From Wuchereria bancrofti (lineage: Eukaryota > Nematoda > Chromadorea > Rhabditida > Onchocercidae): a stretch of DNA of 64,000 nt. Location: positions 10,289,251 through 10,353,250 of the forward strand of contig SSBO01000003.1 of NCBI GenBank assembly GCA_005281725.1, given 5' to 3'. A program made the translations under genes and the position numbers. How positions within the stretch are numbered: position 1 is the first letter of the stretch; each line of letters starts with the position of its first letter. Positions 48,300 through 61,160 of this stretch are shown one piece after another. Under the pieces are notes generated by a model. The model searched no databases and was not told the origin of the DNA. It saw only the letters and a program-made list of their open reading frames with translations.

Positions 48300-51132
48300 C
48301 TACTTCTTATCATTCTTTTTATCCTTTCGTTTTTTACCCTTGTTGGATTTTTCATTCAATTTTTGCATCTGTTCAACAGCTTCAAATGATCCTCGCACCA
48401 CACGTACATCATAGGTTTCAGCCATTTCACCAAGTGGTCCTTCCGGACTTGCGAAACTTTCTTTATTTATTGTTGAAGTATGCTATAACAACAATTCAGA
48501 TATGAAAAGAAATCATCATCCAGAAAGGACTAAAGCGAACAAATGCATTTTTATAAATTTCAGAAAAACTAATTCAGGAAAAAAAATACGCAATAAGGAA
48601 ATTTTAGTATTTTACCTCTCTTTCACTTTTTATTTCCTTGCTAGCATCATCTTTGCCAGTGTTAATTTCTTCCTGTTTGTTTTCTGATATTTTTATTAAA
48701 TCACGTAGAATAATTTTGTAATCCATATTTTCTTCTGCGTATTGCTACAAAGTCATACAAAAATCATTGGAACAAAATCAGGAGAAATCCAATAGCATTT
48801 GAAAAAATGAAATAAAAATGTACACGTATGAAAAATGGAACAGAAATAATATATCGCGAATACCTGTAATACTTTCAGATCATCTGCATCCTTCATCTGA
48901 CAACTCCAGATTTCATCAGGGAAAATTGCTTTGATTAGACGCACTAAATTTGCAGCATCCTCAGTCCTAAAATAGAACTAAATTAATTAATCTAGCAATG
49001 TTCTGGAAAAGAAAATAATTAAAAAGAAACTTTCCTTTTTTCAGCCGCATAATGATTTAGTAGAGGTGAAAATTTGTTATTTAATACGATATAGAAAACG
49101 AAGGGTCCAAAATGTCTCGTAGAGTGTAGATTTGCAAATTTATTTTCGTTTATTGTTCGATCAAATATCACGTGACAGAGCTAAAACTTGTAGAGATTTT
49201 CATGAATTTTCTATGAAACAAATAAAAAAGCAAACTTAAAGTGTGTAAAAACTTACAGCATACTTTTGTTTAACTTATTTTCCATATTTTTTGCATTTAA
49301 TTACATTTTACTAATACTAAAAGAAAAAAAAAGTGAAAGCTTTGTAGCATGCGGTGATTTTCACTGGAAAATACTGAAACAGGAAGAAAAATTTTAGAAA
49401 CATTTCAAACTACTTATCACATGGTGCCAGTATCGCTAATAGAACACATTTGTTTAGATTTTATGAAGACTGTGAAGACTATAAAAACTAACCTTGATGA
49501 AAACAGGGTCATTTGGTAGATAATAATGGCATGCCCAATCGAGGACATATTCATGGTCATTCCTATCCAATGCCATCTAAATAAATATTTCAACACTATA
49601 GGAAATGTTTACAACTAGTTTATGTCGCATACAATAATTTCATCACTACTCCCCAAAATTAATTGTCATTACAAATAGTGAACCTGTAAATATGGATCTT
49701 TGAATAGCGGTGGCTCATATATTGGTCGATAAGGGTGACCTTTGTAAACCCTTGTCATTCGATCTCGTTCTTCCGGTGTAGCACTCCGTAATGTACCATC
49801 TGTTTCACGTACAACAACTGAGCGAACCTGTAACGAGTTATTTTATATTGATGAAATTAGTGTATGTTTACATCAAAATTGAATATAAAAAGCAGAAATG
49901 AATGGTATTATTTGAAAATAAAAAACACAAATGAATGACTTCACCTGAATTCCAAGACCAAAAGAAAGATCTGTGAAGACATATTTACTATTATCAAAGC
50001 CCCTAATTTCCGGATCATTGGCTAAAATAATTGGTGTACTACAACGTGGTTCTAATACTGGCACAAACTGCAGAAAATTCGTTCCTATTTCTTCCATACT
50101 TTTCACTGTCTGAAATAATTCCAGCATATTTAAGCTAAATTTTTCATATCAAAACAATTTGCAATACAAATAAAACGTTTACTTCGTTTTATAACTTGTA
50201 GTAAATTCGTTTATAAGTAGTATTACTGTTGGTACACAAATATGGATAGCAAACTTTATGTGGAATAAATTAATATAATACTGAAAGATTGCACAATTTA
50301 ATACAATGCTAAAAGATTTATACATTATAAAACTTTAAAATCTGAAATGATACCTTCTCGTAAGCTTCATCCGTCATTAAAGCATAATGTGCACGCAGAG
50401 GTTTAGTAATTTGCCGACTTTTGAATAATTTCTCCCTAAGATTTAGTCCCGTAAGACTTTTTAATAAACTCTGAATATCACTTCTTGTGAAGAGACGTTC
50501 CACATCAATGCTATTACCACCATCAGTTTGCTGCGTTTCAGCCATTGTTCTGCAATACAAACTCAGCATGTCATCTCAAAGCAAAACAAAAATCACCGCC
50601 ATGGATTTATATAAAATCAAAAAACGATGTTTGCCAACTGAAATGTTTTTGAACATAAAAATATAAGGTATTGTAACAAACATTAAATCTGATTGTCTCT
50701 TTTGAGTTTTTCAAACATTTAACATTCACTCACATATTACTTTTCGTCCAAAGAAGTTCTTCCATCTTAAAAAATAATTAAAGTAAATGTAAAGTTCTAT
50801 TTCGTAATTAGTACCATAAGCTCATTTAAAACAAATTGTATATTTCCACTCGCATGTTTCTTCTATTTAATCTTAACATAAGAACTAGACCTACACTTCG
50901 TACTAGATAATACTGAATAACCATATTTAGAACTGATAAGTTCTACCTACGAAATACATTAACTCTATTTACTCCCAATAAACAACCTTACTTTTACATT
51001 ACTTTAATTATCATTAATATAATCTTACCCTGTACATTTGATCCAAGCAGAGTAGAAACTTTTTCGGACTGCCACATGATCACAATTCTTTGATCTCATC
51101 AATAATCTCCATAAATTTCTGATCGCAACCAT
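48300..51132 (-). CDS. mrps-22: Mitochondrial small-subunit ribosomal protein S22 (417 aa, 9 exons)
   Basis: Minus-strand exons: 51132-51029, 50549-50354, 50109-49945, 49827-49684, 49576-49493, 49180-49035, 48966-48864, 48744-48616, 48482-48300. They sum to 1254 nt in frame. The start is a basic, amphipathic presequence (MVAIRNLWRLLMRSKN) suited to mitochondrial import. Family landmarks are VERLFTRSDIQSLLKSLTGL, FDNSKYVFTDLSFGLG with VRSVVVRETDGTLR and ERDRMTRVY, YVLDWACHYYLPNDPVF, and LHSTRHFGPFVFYIVLNNK. The C-terminus is Lys-rich (KKRKDKKNDKK). The protein is a metazoan-specific component of the mitoribosomal 28S subunit in the mitochondrial matrix. The intron after exon 6 begins GAAAGT where the consensus would be GTAAGT. 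All other introns are GT-AG. It is divergent to the gyf gene. Confidence 0.93.
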
Positions 51133-52613
51133 ATTTGAAATAGCGAAAAAAAAAAATCAATCAAATCCAAAATAAATTTGAAACAAAAACAAAAAAGAAA
51201 AAAGAAAGACGAAAATCATTCCTGAAAGAAATTCGCTAGACTTTTAACTAATTCATTAAAACGTATGAGAAAAAAAATTTTTTAAATATTTTTAAAAAAA
51301 ATTTAAAAAAACAGAAAAAAATTGAAAAAAACATTAAAAAAAATATGGCAGAAAAAAAACAACAAAAGATACTAAAACAGAATTCAACTTTCTCGTGAAT
51401 TCAATATGCTATAAAAGAAATCACCATAAGGCTCATATTTAAATTATAATATTGAATCGAATTCAATGTAATAATCTAATATAAATTTAATAAATTTATG
51501 TATATAGCTAACAAAACTTAAACATACTATCTAAATATGAGAGTAAAATCAGACGAATCGGAAATTGCTAAGTGCAAATGATAAGCTTGCAATAATATGA
51601 TTTAATGAATGAGATATGCAAGGATCATTTCGCGACACACATCGTAGCACAATTTATAGCCTGGTGATAAAATGAGGTTGTGTTGACACATGTATGCATA
51701 AAAGGATGAGTTGCATGTAAGAGGGGATGGGTGTAAGTTTGGGGTTGTTTATACATGCGGCACGCGTTTATGTTATTGTGCTGCAGTTTTGCGTGTTTTA
51801 CGCTGGTCTTGTGTATAGCACGTGAAAAATTGTTACCATAAAAGGAGTTCTTATCATTATCATATTACTCGGTTGATCTCATTAGTTTTGGTTAAAGTGT
51901 AAAGCTATAATAAGAAAGTATTAGTGCAGTCATAGTAATAGAGAGAGAAATGAGTAATAATTTAATGTCATATATTACTAAGCTTTTAAGTATTTGATTC
52001 ATGCTAACTGCTCATTATGGGTTTTTGGATGCTTTATACTGATATCTAAAATTTTCCTTGTTATGATAGCCTTGTAATAAAGGTGTAAGATTAAGATATT
52101 CTAATCCTAAAACTATGGTAGTTTTAGATATCATTATAACAACCTATTGACTTCATAGATTGCTAACCATTCATTATTGAATTTCCTATACGAAAAACTT
52201 ATTAAATTTCTTTTACGATATCGTTACAAAGATTTTTTAAAGCAAAACAACTGAAATATTTTTATACTAAAAGCTGATTTGCTATTGTGTATCTTGATAT
52301 CACAATCCTGTTTATAAAAACTGAAGTATGGTTGTTCAGTGTCGTAACAGCGATATTAGCATAGTACTACTCTTTACATATATCTGGAAATGTTGATCGT
52401 AGATTGCTAACCATTCACTATATTTTTTTGATGCTTTTACTCGTGTGCATTATTTCAGTTGAAAATCAACTGATGTGTCATTTTTTTTTTTTTCAAAAAA
52501 AATTCTTTTGTGGACAGTAGCTGTTCGATCAGTTGGAGTAAAAGTTGATTAATTTAATATTTGAAGTCGTTGATTCCAGACTTCGACGAATGAATGAATG
52601 AGAAATTATGCTC

Positions 52614-52724
52614 TTTTTGCATATTATTGCCCTCCGAAGTTTAAGCTCTGACGTAACCAGTTAATCATTTTTGCATATTATTAATCTCCGAAATCTAAGC
52701 TATGACATAGTCATCCAGTCATCT
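52614..52724. repeat. Two-copy tandem repeat, period 54 bp
   Basis: TTTTTGCATATTATT followed by a CTCCGAA...TAAGCT...TGAC block occurs twice, starting at 52614 and 52668, with about a dozen differences. It lies upstream of gyf. Confidence 0.8.
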
Positions 52725-53315
52725 TTCTTAAAATATACTTAGGTATGTGTGTATTTTACACTTGTCTCTCTTGAGGAATGTATCTGATAAAAATGTTTTA
52801 CGTATGAGAAGGAGTAAACGCAGAAAAGGAAGAAAATGTCGATGATGGTTGGAGTGATGTTTATGGACAATTTGACATGCTGTCATTCATTGCTAGTGTC
52901 ACCTATAGTATATGAAATAATGTTAAGTGTGTGGAAAAACATATCACATGCTTATAGTGACATAAAATATCGCTTGTGTTATTTACGGTAAAAGATCACT
53001 TTGCAGGTTTTCTGTCATTGCTTTTGATACCAAAGCCAACACTCTGAAATGTCTACTACTGTTGTCGCTGCTGATTCAAACCAGTTAAATTTCAATCCAT
53101 CATGGTCAGTCATTCCACACAGTGAAGTGTACTTTATCCTTAAAATCTTTTTCGATTTGTACATACAAAATACGAGACAATTTGCATAAAATCTTCGATA
53201 ACATATGGTATTCAAAGGCATAATTGCTCTGTGCGGTGTCTGTAAAAAACGACTATGTAGATTGAGTATGTTACATGTTACTACATATGTTTGCCTTTTC
53301 TTTGTGTGTGTTTTA

Positions 53316-53316
53316 G
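53316..53316 (+). promoter_or_regulatory. Probable trans-splice acceptor of gyf
   Basis: GTGTTTTAG ends at 53316, one base before the ATG at 53318. A pyrimidine-rich AG immediately before the start is typical for spliced-leader addition. An upstream cis-spliced 5' exon is the alternative. Confidence 0.5.
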
Positions 53317-53317
53317 G

Positions 53318-56300
53318 ATGCGTCCCGTTTCTATGCCGGTATCGGCTGGAGGCGGAAATAGCAGCGGTAATCGTATGGAACCACTATTTACTGCTGAAAA
53401 TGTGTGTTGTAAAGTTTCAAAATTTGTTCGCTTATGTTCAGTAAACAATTCTGTCATTTCATTTTATAGCCAAGTCGGTTACAAGTAGTTATCAGCTAAT
53501 CTTCACTTGGAGCACTCGTAGCGCTAACCACTGTTCCTGCTTTTAAAAGTCGTCGATACTCTTAATCTCGGATTCATGCTGGTAAAACCTGATAATTTAA
53601 TGTCAGTTTATCATGGGAAATAAGCAAAGAATTTTTTTAGTTGGTCTTTCAAGTGGCTAAAAGTTTTATTAACGGTTAGATAGATATTTAATAACTGGCG
53701 TTGCTGGATCCCTTAAAATAATATATGTGTGTAATTGTGTTCAGAGCGCATTACTCCAAAATCAAACTATACATTACACTAATTAACGACGAAATAGTCT
53801 TAAGTGTTATAGTTCCTGCGCTGAGATTAAACTGAATCTCCGGTTTTGCATCAGCTAATTCTAGTAATTCAAACAGTTAACAGGAATTTAATTTGGTTGT
53901 AAGTATTTCATTTTTTACTTCTTTTAGCCCGCAATCGATTATCCTATAGCGGATCCAATTTTCGTAAAAAATCGTTATGGCCGTGAAGATCTGCTCGCTC
54001 TTCTTTCTAAAGATGTACATCCACCGTACGGTCTTGACAAATGCCAATTTTTTATATCTGCTGCTCAGAAACCAATCGTATTAACACCGCTTTCTGATAC
54101 TGAGACGGTATCTTCATGCTATTAATTTCATGAGGAATGCAAATAAAACATTAATTTTCAAATATAGTAGTAATATCGCTGTTTCATAGCTAATGTCTAA
54201 ATGTATGGAAAGATTAGTGTATACTTCTACAAAGTAAAGGCATATTATAGCGACTGCAACACAACATAAATTCGAGCAAAGCGATGAGTTTATTAAGTCA
54301 TGCGGATCGAGCAACGATTGCCTCTGGTGGCATGATTGGTGGTCCGAATATTCCATTGCAGTTGAGAGCAGGCCAAGAAAATCGCTCATTTTCGCCATCG
54401 TGGATACCTGCATCTGGTATGCAAGTTTATTATAACGATTTTTTCTTTTTCTTTCGATTTAAACTTTCTTACATTTTACTTTCTTACATAATTCCAAAAT
54501 TTTCATGGAATTTTGTCTGACTTGGTTCTTTTTTGATTGAAGTGCTTGTTTTATTGGCGAGGTGGCATTTGTTGGACAAAATAATCTCTTCTTTGTTTTT
54601 TTCTCCGTTACCATCAAATGACTACTTTCTTGTTCTTTAAAATCAATAAAATTCTGGTTTAAGCAAGAAATGGTGGTTGTATCTGTTGTAAATGCTTTTT
54701 TACAGGTATTTATTTGCAGGTGGTGGAAATAATGGTTTTGGAAGGGGAGGCTTACAGTTTGGCCGTGTAGGCTTTGGAGGTTCATATCGTGGACGTGGTA
54801 TGACGCAAGCAAGCTCTACCAATCCATCCGAATCTGTAGTAATCGGACGATTTAGTTAGTTTATTGACGCTTGATAATATAAGAATTTTTGTTTATTTTT
54901 TTTATACTAGTTTTGTAATAAAAGTATAACATGTGTTTATGTAGATGCTAATCGAAATAATCGGGCCGGTACAGCCGGTTTTGGTCGAGGAAACAATACC
55001 ACGCAACCGTTTAATGCACGAGCTCAAGGTTTGTATGATCCACGAGATCCACGTGATCGTCCGAGACAACGCCTTCGTAGCTCATCTGATGATGCACCAA
55101 ATCCGTCGTTTGGAACCACTGACGACTCTCCTGCACCTCTTAATAGCGGTTGGACCCAAGTAGGACGAGCTGCAGCACCATGGAATAAGAGAACACATAT
55201 CAATGTGAACGCAATGCAGCAACCAGCAGCGAACGCTGAATTTACTAGTCAGTCACAACTACCCGAATGGATGAGTGATGATCAGGAGAGGTATTTTATC
55301 GTTTCAAAGATTTATTATAGTTGTTATAATGATTGCGTTGATGTTGAAGGTGATTTAATTTATTTCAGAGGTGATAGTTCAAATCTAGATGAAACCGGTT
55401 CATTTGATGACAGCGGCCAATTTCAAACAGCAACAGTCGCTCATCGAATGGCGACATCTTTGGATTTGATACAAAACCCTGCATCAAATATACCAGTAGA
55501 TATTCCGGAAAGGTTTGTTTAATCTTTTATTTCTTGATGAAATTTTTACTTTATTTCCATTTTTGACCTTCGCTTTTTTTGAATTTAATACAAAAATCTC
55601 CGCGATAATTTTAGATTGTTCGATGTATTTTTCTTCCATCTGTAGTCTTTTCGAGATATAGAAAATTTACAAAAATTAAGTACTTTACTTTGTTTAGATG
55701 AAAATTGATATTGCAACGCAGGGAATTTATAAGTTATGCAATTTCCAGACAAAGGTCTTATCAAGAAGAGGAGAAACCGGCTTTAGCATCATCTGTACCT
55801 GTTACTGTTCCGAATACTTGGTCTGTGTTAGAGCAGCCACAGTCAAATAGAATTACAAAACAGTTTGTCGAGGTCAAGCATTGCTTTTTTAGCACAATTT
55901 ACGTCATGTGAAATTACTCAATAGTTTGTTCAACGGAACCATTATAAAGAAAACAGTGGCATTCAGTCATATGTTTTAGCTGTCATAAGTACTATGAGAT
56001 GGGTAACCCTAACACTGATGTTGTAATCGATGTTCCTTTATTCACTATACTTTTTTTTAAGCTTGTGACGAGTCTAGAAAAAGAGGACAGTGTTTATCTC
56101 TTCATCGTTTCAAGTTTACTGGATTAGTTGGAGAGCTCATAAGTAGCAACTGAAGTGAAATAATTGAAAAGTTACTAAAATCAAGGATTCAATGTCACTA
56201 GTTCCAAGACTGTTTAAATGAAAGAAGGAGCCAAAATTTTTTATCGAAATAATGACCTCACTTGGCAAAAGAAAAGAAAATATTGGAAGAAGGTTGTACT

Positions 56301-59300
56301 AATCAAAAGAATTGTTGAAAGGACATTTCTCTAATTCCGTGAATTCTTGTAGCACCTCCCAAGGTCATTATTGAACCGAATGCCAGTATTACCATACGCA
56401 AATTTCCCAGAAAATATGCACATTATCTTAGACTAATCCAAATCCCCCTTTTGATTTGTTTAGATAATCGTGATAGGCTTGTATTTACAAAAATAACGAT
56501 ATACTGGAAATAAGTGAACTCTTATGAGAGGATATTATAAAGCGAATAATGATAATATTTGTGAAAAATTGTAATAAGTAACAACATTTCTCGTTTTTGT
56601 TCGTATTTCTATATTTAAACTGTTTCAGAATCCTGAGAGTAACATAACTCTAACAGAACAGCCTGCATCCGTGACTGAAACAACTGCTATAAACACCCCG
56701 TTTCAGCAAAATGTATTATTTCATATAATAGCCTTTCTATTTTTGATCCCTTTAATTCTTTCTTTTTAATTTTACTACAGCAGATACTAAAATTATTGTG
56801 GGCTTGTTATTCCAGTATTACATTTTAACGTGGCTTAAAATGACTTATGTTTTGGTTTAATAACTGTTATGTATGATTGTGATCTTACGGGCAGAAGATA
56901 GTAATTAGGTTTAGAATTGAGATAAATGTTAATTTTTATGAGATAAATGTTAATCTTGTTTGCCTGCGTCTATGTTTATACATTTGTTAAAATTCTTGCA
57001 GTCTAGCAGTTATTATTCAGTATTGGTTTAGAATTAAAATGCTTCTTAATAATGTGATTTTTTAGTATACGGATGATGTAACATTACTTGGTCATCCCGC
57101 TTCGGTGGGATTAACTTCAAGGAGTGATTATGCCGATGAGTGGTACTATGTGGATCCGAAAAATGCCGTGCAAGGTCCCTTTCCAACAATTCATATGCAG
57201 GTAAGGATTATACCAAATTGAAGAATGAGTGGGATGTTATTTATCTTGAAATTTTTTATTTAAATACTAGAGTAGGAGGCTTTATGTTGTTCACTCACAT
57301 ATGGGAAAGAGAGCTTCTTTAAGCTAAAATTTCAGGCTTGGTATAAATTGGGATATTTTACATCAGAGTTACGTGTGCGACATGGACAGAATCCAGAGAG
57401 CAGTTTTACGACTTTGGGTGAATTGATAGCGATGAATGGCGAGGAGACACCGTTCAAACTGAAACTTTTCCAGCCACCAGTAATACAGTTACCGTTACAA
57501 CAGACTCAGGAAGTTAGGTAAATATTCTCAGTTTCTTTAATAAGCAGTTAATCCTGAAAATGTAAAATTATTAAAATATCAGAAAACCAGCCACTAATGG
57601 AATATTTTGATGGAATATAAATTGATATACCTATATTATTCTCCTGTCACAAGTAGACGTTGTAAGTAGAGCATTAATTAATATTCATAATATATTGTTG
57701 CTAAATTAATTTCCTAATGATCTTTGATATATCGCAGCAGAAATATATGGAGTCGAGATTATAGTGTATCGCTTATCGAAGCTGCAAAAGTCAAGAAAGA
57801 ACGACAGGTCATTATTTTTGTGTTTTAATTATGGGAATTTGGCCTCTTTTATCTTCCTGTGTAGCTTTGATCCAAATTCCAGGAACTCTAGACTATATCT
57901 TGGGTAGAATTGAAAAAAATACTTGTACATCCCTACTAAAAATGTGACTAAGACGTTTTCATTTCTAGAAGTTGGAAGAAGAGCAGCGTCGGATGGCAGA
58001 ACAGGAAAGACAATTAAAAGAGATGCGTGAAGCTTTGTTAAAAGAAGAAGAAGAAAGGCTCGAACGAGAACGAAGAATCATGGAGAAAGAACTACAACTT
58101 CAAAAGGCACAAGTAAGACGATAGCAATTTCAGCTCTCTGAACGAGATACCATTCACCTTAATTTGTTGAAGAATTGGCGGAAGAATCTCGGTGAGTGGA
58201 AATTATTATATGTACGGTGGAAAAAAAGTGAAGTAATAGCGTATCTTGTTCTCTATTGTTTTTCAATGGATTAGATTGCTTTGGAATATTAAAGATTGTT
58301 TTTTTAAAAATTCAAATTTCAGGAAGAATTAGCACAGTTAGCAGCGGAAGAAAAAAAGCGAGCAGCGGCACGCGAGCGTGAAATAGAGGCTGAAAAGAAA
58401 CGGTTAGCCGAAGAAATGGAAAGGACGAAAAAGGAAGAAGTGGAGAGAGCATTAGCTGAAACGAGAAGAGTATGATGTTTTGTAATAAAGCTACTATTCC
58501 AAAAAAAAAAAAAAAAAAAAAATATGGAAAGATAAAGAAGGAGTATGGGGAAACAAGTTTAATGTGGATTGTTGGATTTTTTTTTTGCTTTTTTCGACAT
58601 GTTTTACTGCTATGATTATTTTAGAGGGAGGAAGAAAGAGAACAGAAGCGACTGAAAGATGAAGCAGAAATGCATGTGAAAAAAGCAAGAGAGTTAACAA
58701 GAATGCAAGAAGAAGCTGAAGAAGCATCTCGAAAAGCAGTGGCTGAGCAAAAGCAACTGCGACAACAAATGTCTGGGGCAGTAACTGCACGTGAAAAAGA
58801 AAATTTGCATCATAATCAACAAGTCAAGTCGAGAAAGGGGGTAGTGTAGTTAAATCTAAATGAAAATTACTTCTTTTAATATATTACTTAACCAGTAATA
58901 TCTCACAAAAATATCACTTAATGAAACATGTTAAAATTTCTTTAAAACCAATTTAGCATTGAATGAAAATTGAATTTAGGAAAGGGAGCATGAAATTGGA
59001 CATTACATTGAGCCTAACAACTATCCTTTAAATAATGTCCGATAAAATTATTCGTAACTGTAATGTAATGGTATTTGGCGCGTAATTATGCTATTTCCAG
59101 AAAGAGTTTAATATATCTGTTGCTGAGTAGGTTTTAGGTGATAACGAGTGTTAAAGACTAAGATTTCAGAATGCTTCGAAGGAATTCGTTGTTACTGAAG
59201 AATTTGCTCCTCCCTTAAGGCAGAAAGGATCAGAAAATACATCTTCTAATTGGCGATGTTCTTGGCAAGCAACATATCAAAGTGGTGAAGAAAAAGTGGT

Positions 59301-61160
59301 TGCGCCAAAAAGTTTGTCTTTTTTTTTCTGCTAGTGCTGGTACTAACCTGATATACTTTTACTAACTTTGTCACTTCAACGATTCAAAAATAAATTTTTA
59401 GCCGCTCCATGGGTTGCTGTAACAAATAAGGGAATGGCGGATCGAAGCGAACCAAGTTTGTTGGATATACAACAAGAGGAAGAGCGACAAATGATTGAGG
59501 AAATGAAGCATAAACAGCAGCAACAGATAAATGGTGTAGCAGCTGCCGAAGCGACTCGTGCAGGAGTTTGGAGTTCTGCTGCGCATAAACTTAAGTGGAG
59601 GCAGGATTCTCAGGTTTTTTTTTTTTTTTGTGCTGCTTTGATGATTTATTCTTTTTTCTTTTGTTCTTCTGATCATATATATATAGGTGTAGTGATTAAA
59701 CACTCTAAGAAAATTTAGCGGTTCTAAATAATTTAAATTCAGGTACGGATTCTAAATTTTTCTCACATTGTTAGCCATATGTTTTTGCTTTTCACAATTT
59801 TTTTTTTCGCTTCTTTTTAGCCTGATACTGCGGTTGTACCTTCACGACAAGTTGCATGGGGTGGCGCCAAAGGTATGAATGAAATAACCACTACAAAAGG
59901 AATCTGGGATGATCCATCGCTTTCAGATAGTGGCAAAGCTAGAACTAATAGGTACGTTGTTGGAAAAAGCCTGTCTTTAAGTATTCGTAAGAGTTTTCGT
60001 TGCTTCATTTTTACAAAGTGCTGTGATCATGATCAAACCTTTTCAGAAATTTACAAAGTAAATCGGAACGAGGAAGTGCAGAACAAGAAGTATGTTCTAA
60101 TGTCGCTTTCGTTTAGTACTGGAATTTTTGACTTTTTAAAAACTTCCGAAGTTCGGGAATGAAGTTAAAATAAGTGGAGATTTTTTTTTTTTTTGGGGGG
60201 GGGGGGATAGGGGGAGGAGGGGTATTAAATTACCCTGAAACGGTTAGAATTGCAGTCTTATAGTGATTTCCTTCCAAAAAATTTTCAAAATATTGCACTT
60301 TTTAGGCAGTTAAGAAAATCTTCAAGCAATCCGTTGCAAGTAGCGGTAGTGCTCTCACTAGCTGGATGATAAATCGAGTAAAGCAATTAAACCCACAAGT
60401 AGATGCCGATGTATTCGCTGCGTTTATTGAAGGTGTTGACAATCCGAATGAAGTATGGCCAGAATTTCTCATTTATGCGATTTTATATTTTCTAAAGCAT
60501 TTAACTCTCATCCCCTTAAGATCTCTCTCTCTCTCTTTGAATAATTGCAGATTCTTTTATTCGAATGCGTACAAGTGGTTGTACGGATTCGAAATTGTTA
60601 TTACCGAAAATATATTCTTTGATGAATAAGTTCTAAAACACGAAAATTTTTGCATTTAGGTAGAAGACTACATAATTGGTTATTTGGGTGAAAGTCGTTT
60701 AGTGAAAGAATTGATACGAGAATTTCTAGAGAGGCGTTCACAAGCACGTCATAAGAAAGAACCTGTTGATAAAGACGTAAGTTCGCATTTAGTCAACTTG
60801 AATATCAGATCGATTTTTGTGGAGATATCCCACTTTTTCATTTTTATTTTTTTTATTTTTTTTAACGACTCTTGAAGTATGGTATTTCTTCATCGTTTAT
60901 AATTTTTCTTTTCGCAGGATTTAACTCATCCTGCACAAGCAGCAGATGCATTAAGTACCACAGCGGCGAATAATAAATTCGATAGTTCTACCTCGCAACA
61001 AATATTAACGGGTGGTGGGAAGCGCAAGAAAAAGGGTAATAAAGGAAGTAAACTGGTTGTTGATGGTGCATGTTTGGGTTTCAAAGGAACAGTCGATCCG
61101 AATCGTGTTAATGTTGGTGAAATCGATATTATTGGTGGCAGTAATCGTTTACTTGCATAA
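53318..61160 (+). CDS. gyf-1: GIGYF-like GYF-domain translational repressor (1071 aa, 21 exons)
   Basis: Exons: 53318-53401, 53928-54107, 54251-54416, 54720-54854, 54945-55290, 55369-55512, 55722-55872, 56629-56712, 57066-57200, 57336-57517, 57741-57807, 57969-58112, 58323-58469, 58625-58840, 59170-59311, 59402-59613, 59821-59951, 60047-60089, 60306-60452, 60660-60776, 60918-61160 (3216 nt, in frame). YGREDLL at 45-51 fits the Y-x4-L-hydrophobic 4EHP-binding motif of GIGYF proteins. A Gly/Arg-rich part follows (about 145-190). The GYF domain lies at about 455-512, with WYYVDP and GPFPTIHMQAWYKLGYF, the proline-peptide-binding signature. A Glu/Arg/Lys coiled coil spans about 545-720, and a conserved C-terminus (SWMINRVKQLNP, GYLGESRLVKELIREFLERR) ends in GGSNRLLA. 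Known role of the family: cytoplasmic partner of 4EHP in mRNA translational repression and decay. The exon 4 donor is ambiguous (GTTAGT at 54855 chosen; GTATGA at 54799 also keeps phase). Confidence 0.92.
57735..57743 (+). other. Tandem NAGNAG acceptor at gyf exon 11
   Basis: The intron ends CGCAGCAG, so splicing after 57737 or 57740 would include or omit one Ser codon with no frame change. Both options keep the downstream reading NIWSRDYSVSLIEAAKVKK. Confidence 0.7.
58500..58522. repeat. Poly-A tract in gyf intron 13
   Basis: About 22 consecutive A residues in the intron following exon 13. It is simple sequence without evident role. Confidence 0.9.
60181..60224. repeat. Poly-T then poly-G tract in gyf intron 18
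   Basis: A run of T is followed by a run of G interrupted by A and T (GGGGATAGGGGGAGGAGGGG). This G-rich stretch is exceptional in such AT-rich DNA and could form a G-quadruplex in DNA or nascent RNA. Confidence 0.75.

Larger units (their letters stand above)
51133..53316. promoter_or_regulatory. Divergent intergenic region between mrps-22 and gyf
   Basis: 2.2 kb between the start codons of two divergently transcribed conserved genes, so it should hold both promoters. A less AT-rich, G-rich segment lies at 51660-51840. A 54-bp tandem duplication lies at 52614-52724, and AGATTGCTAACCATTCA occurs at about 52158 and 52403. No TATA-like or SL-related element can be singled out. No coding sequence was recognised. 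Confidence 0.5.
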
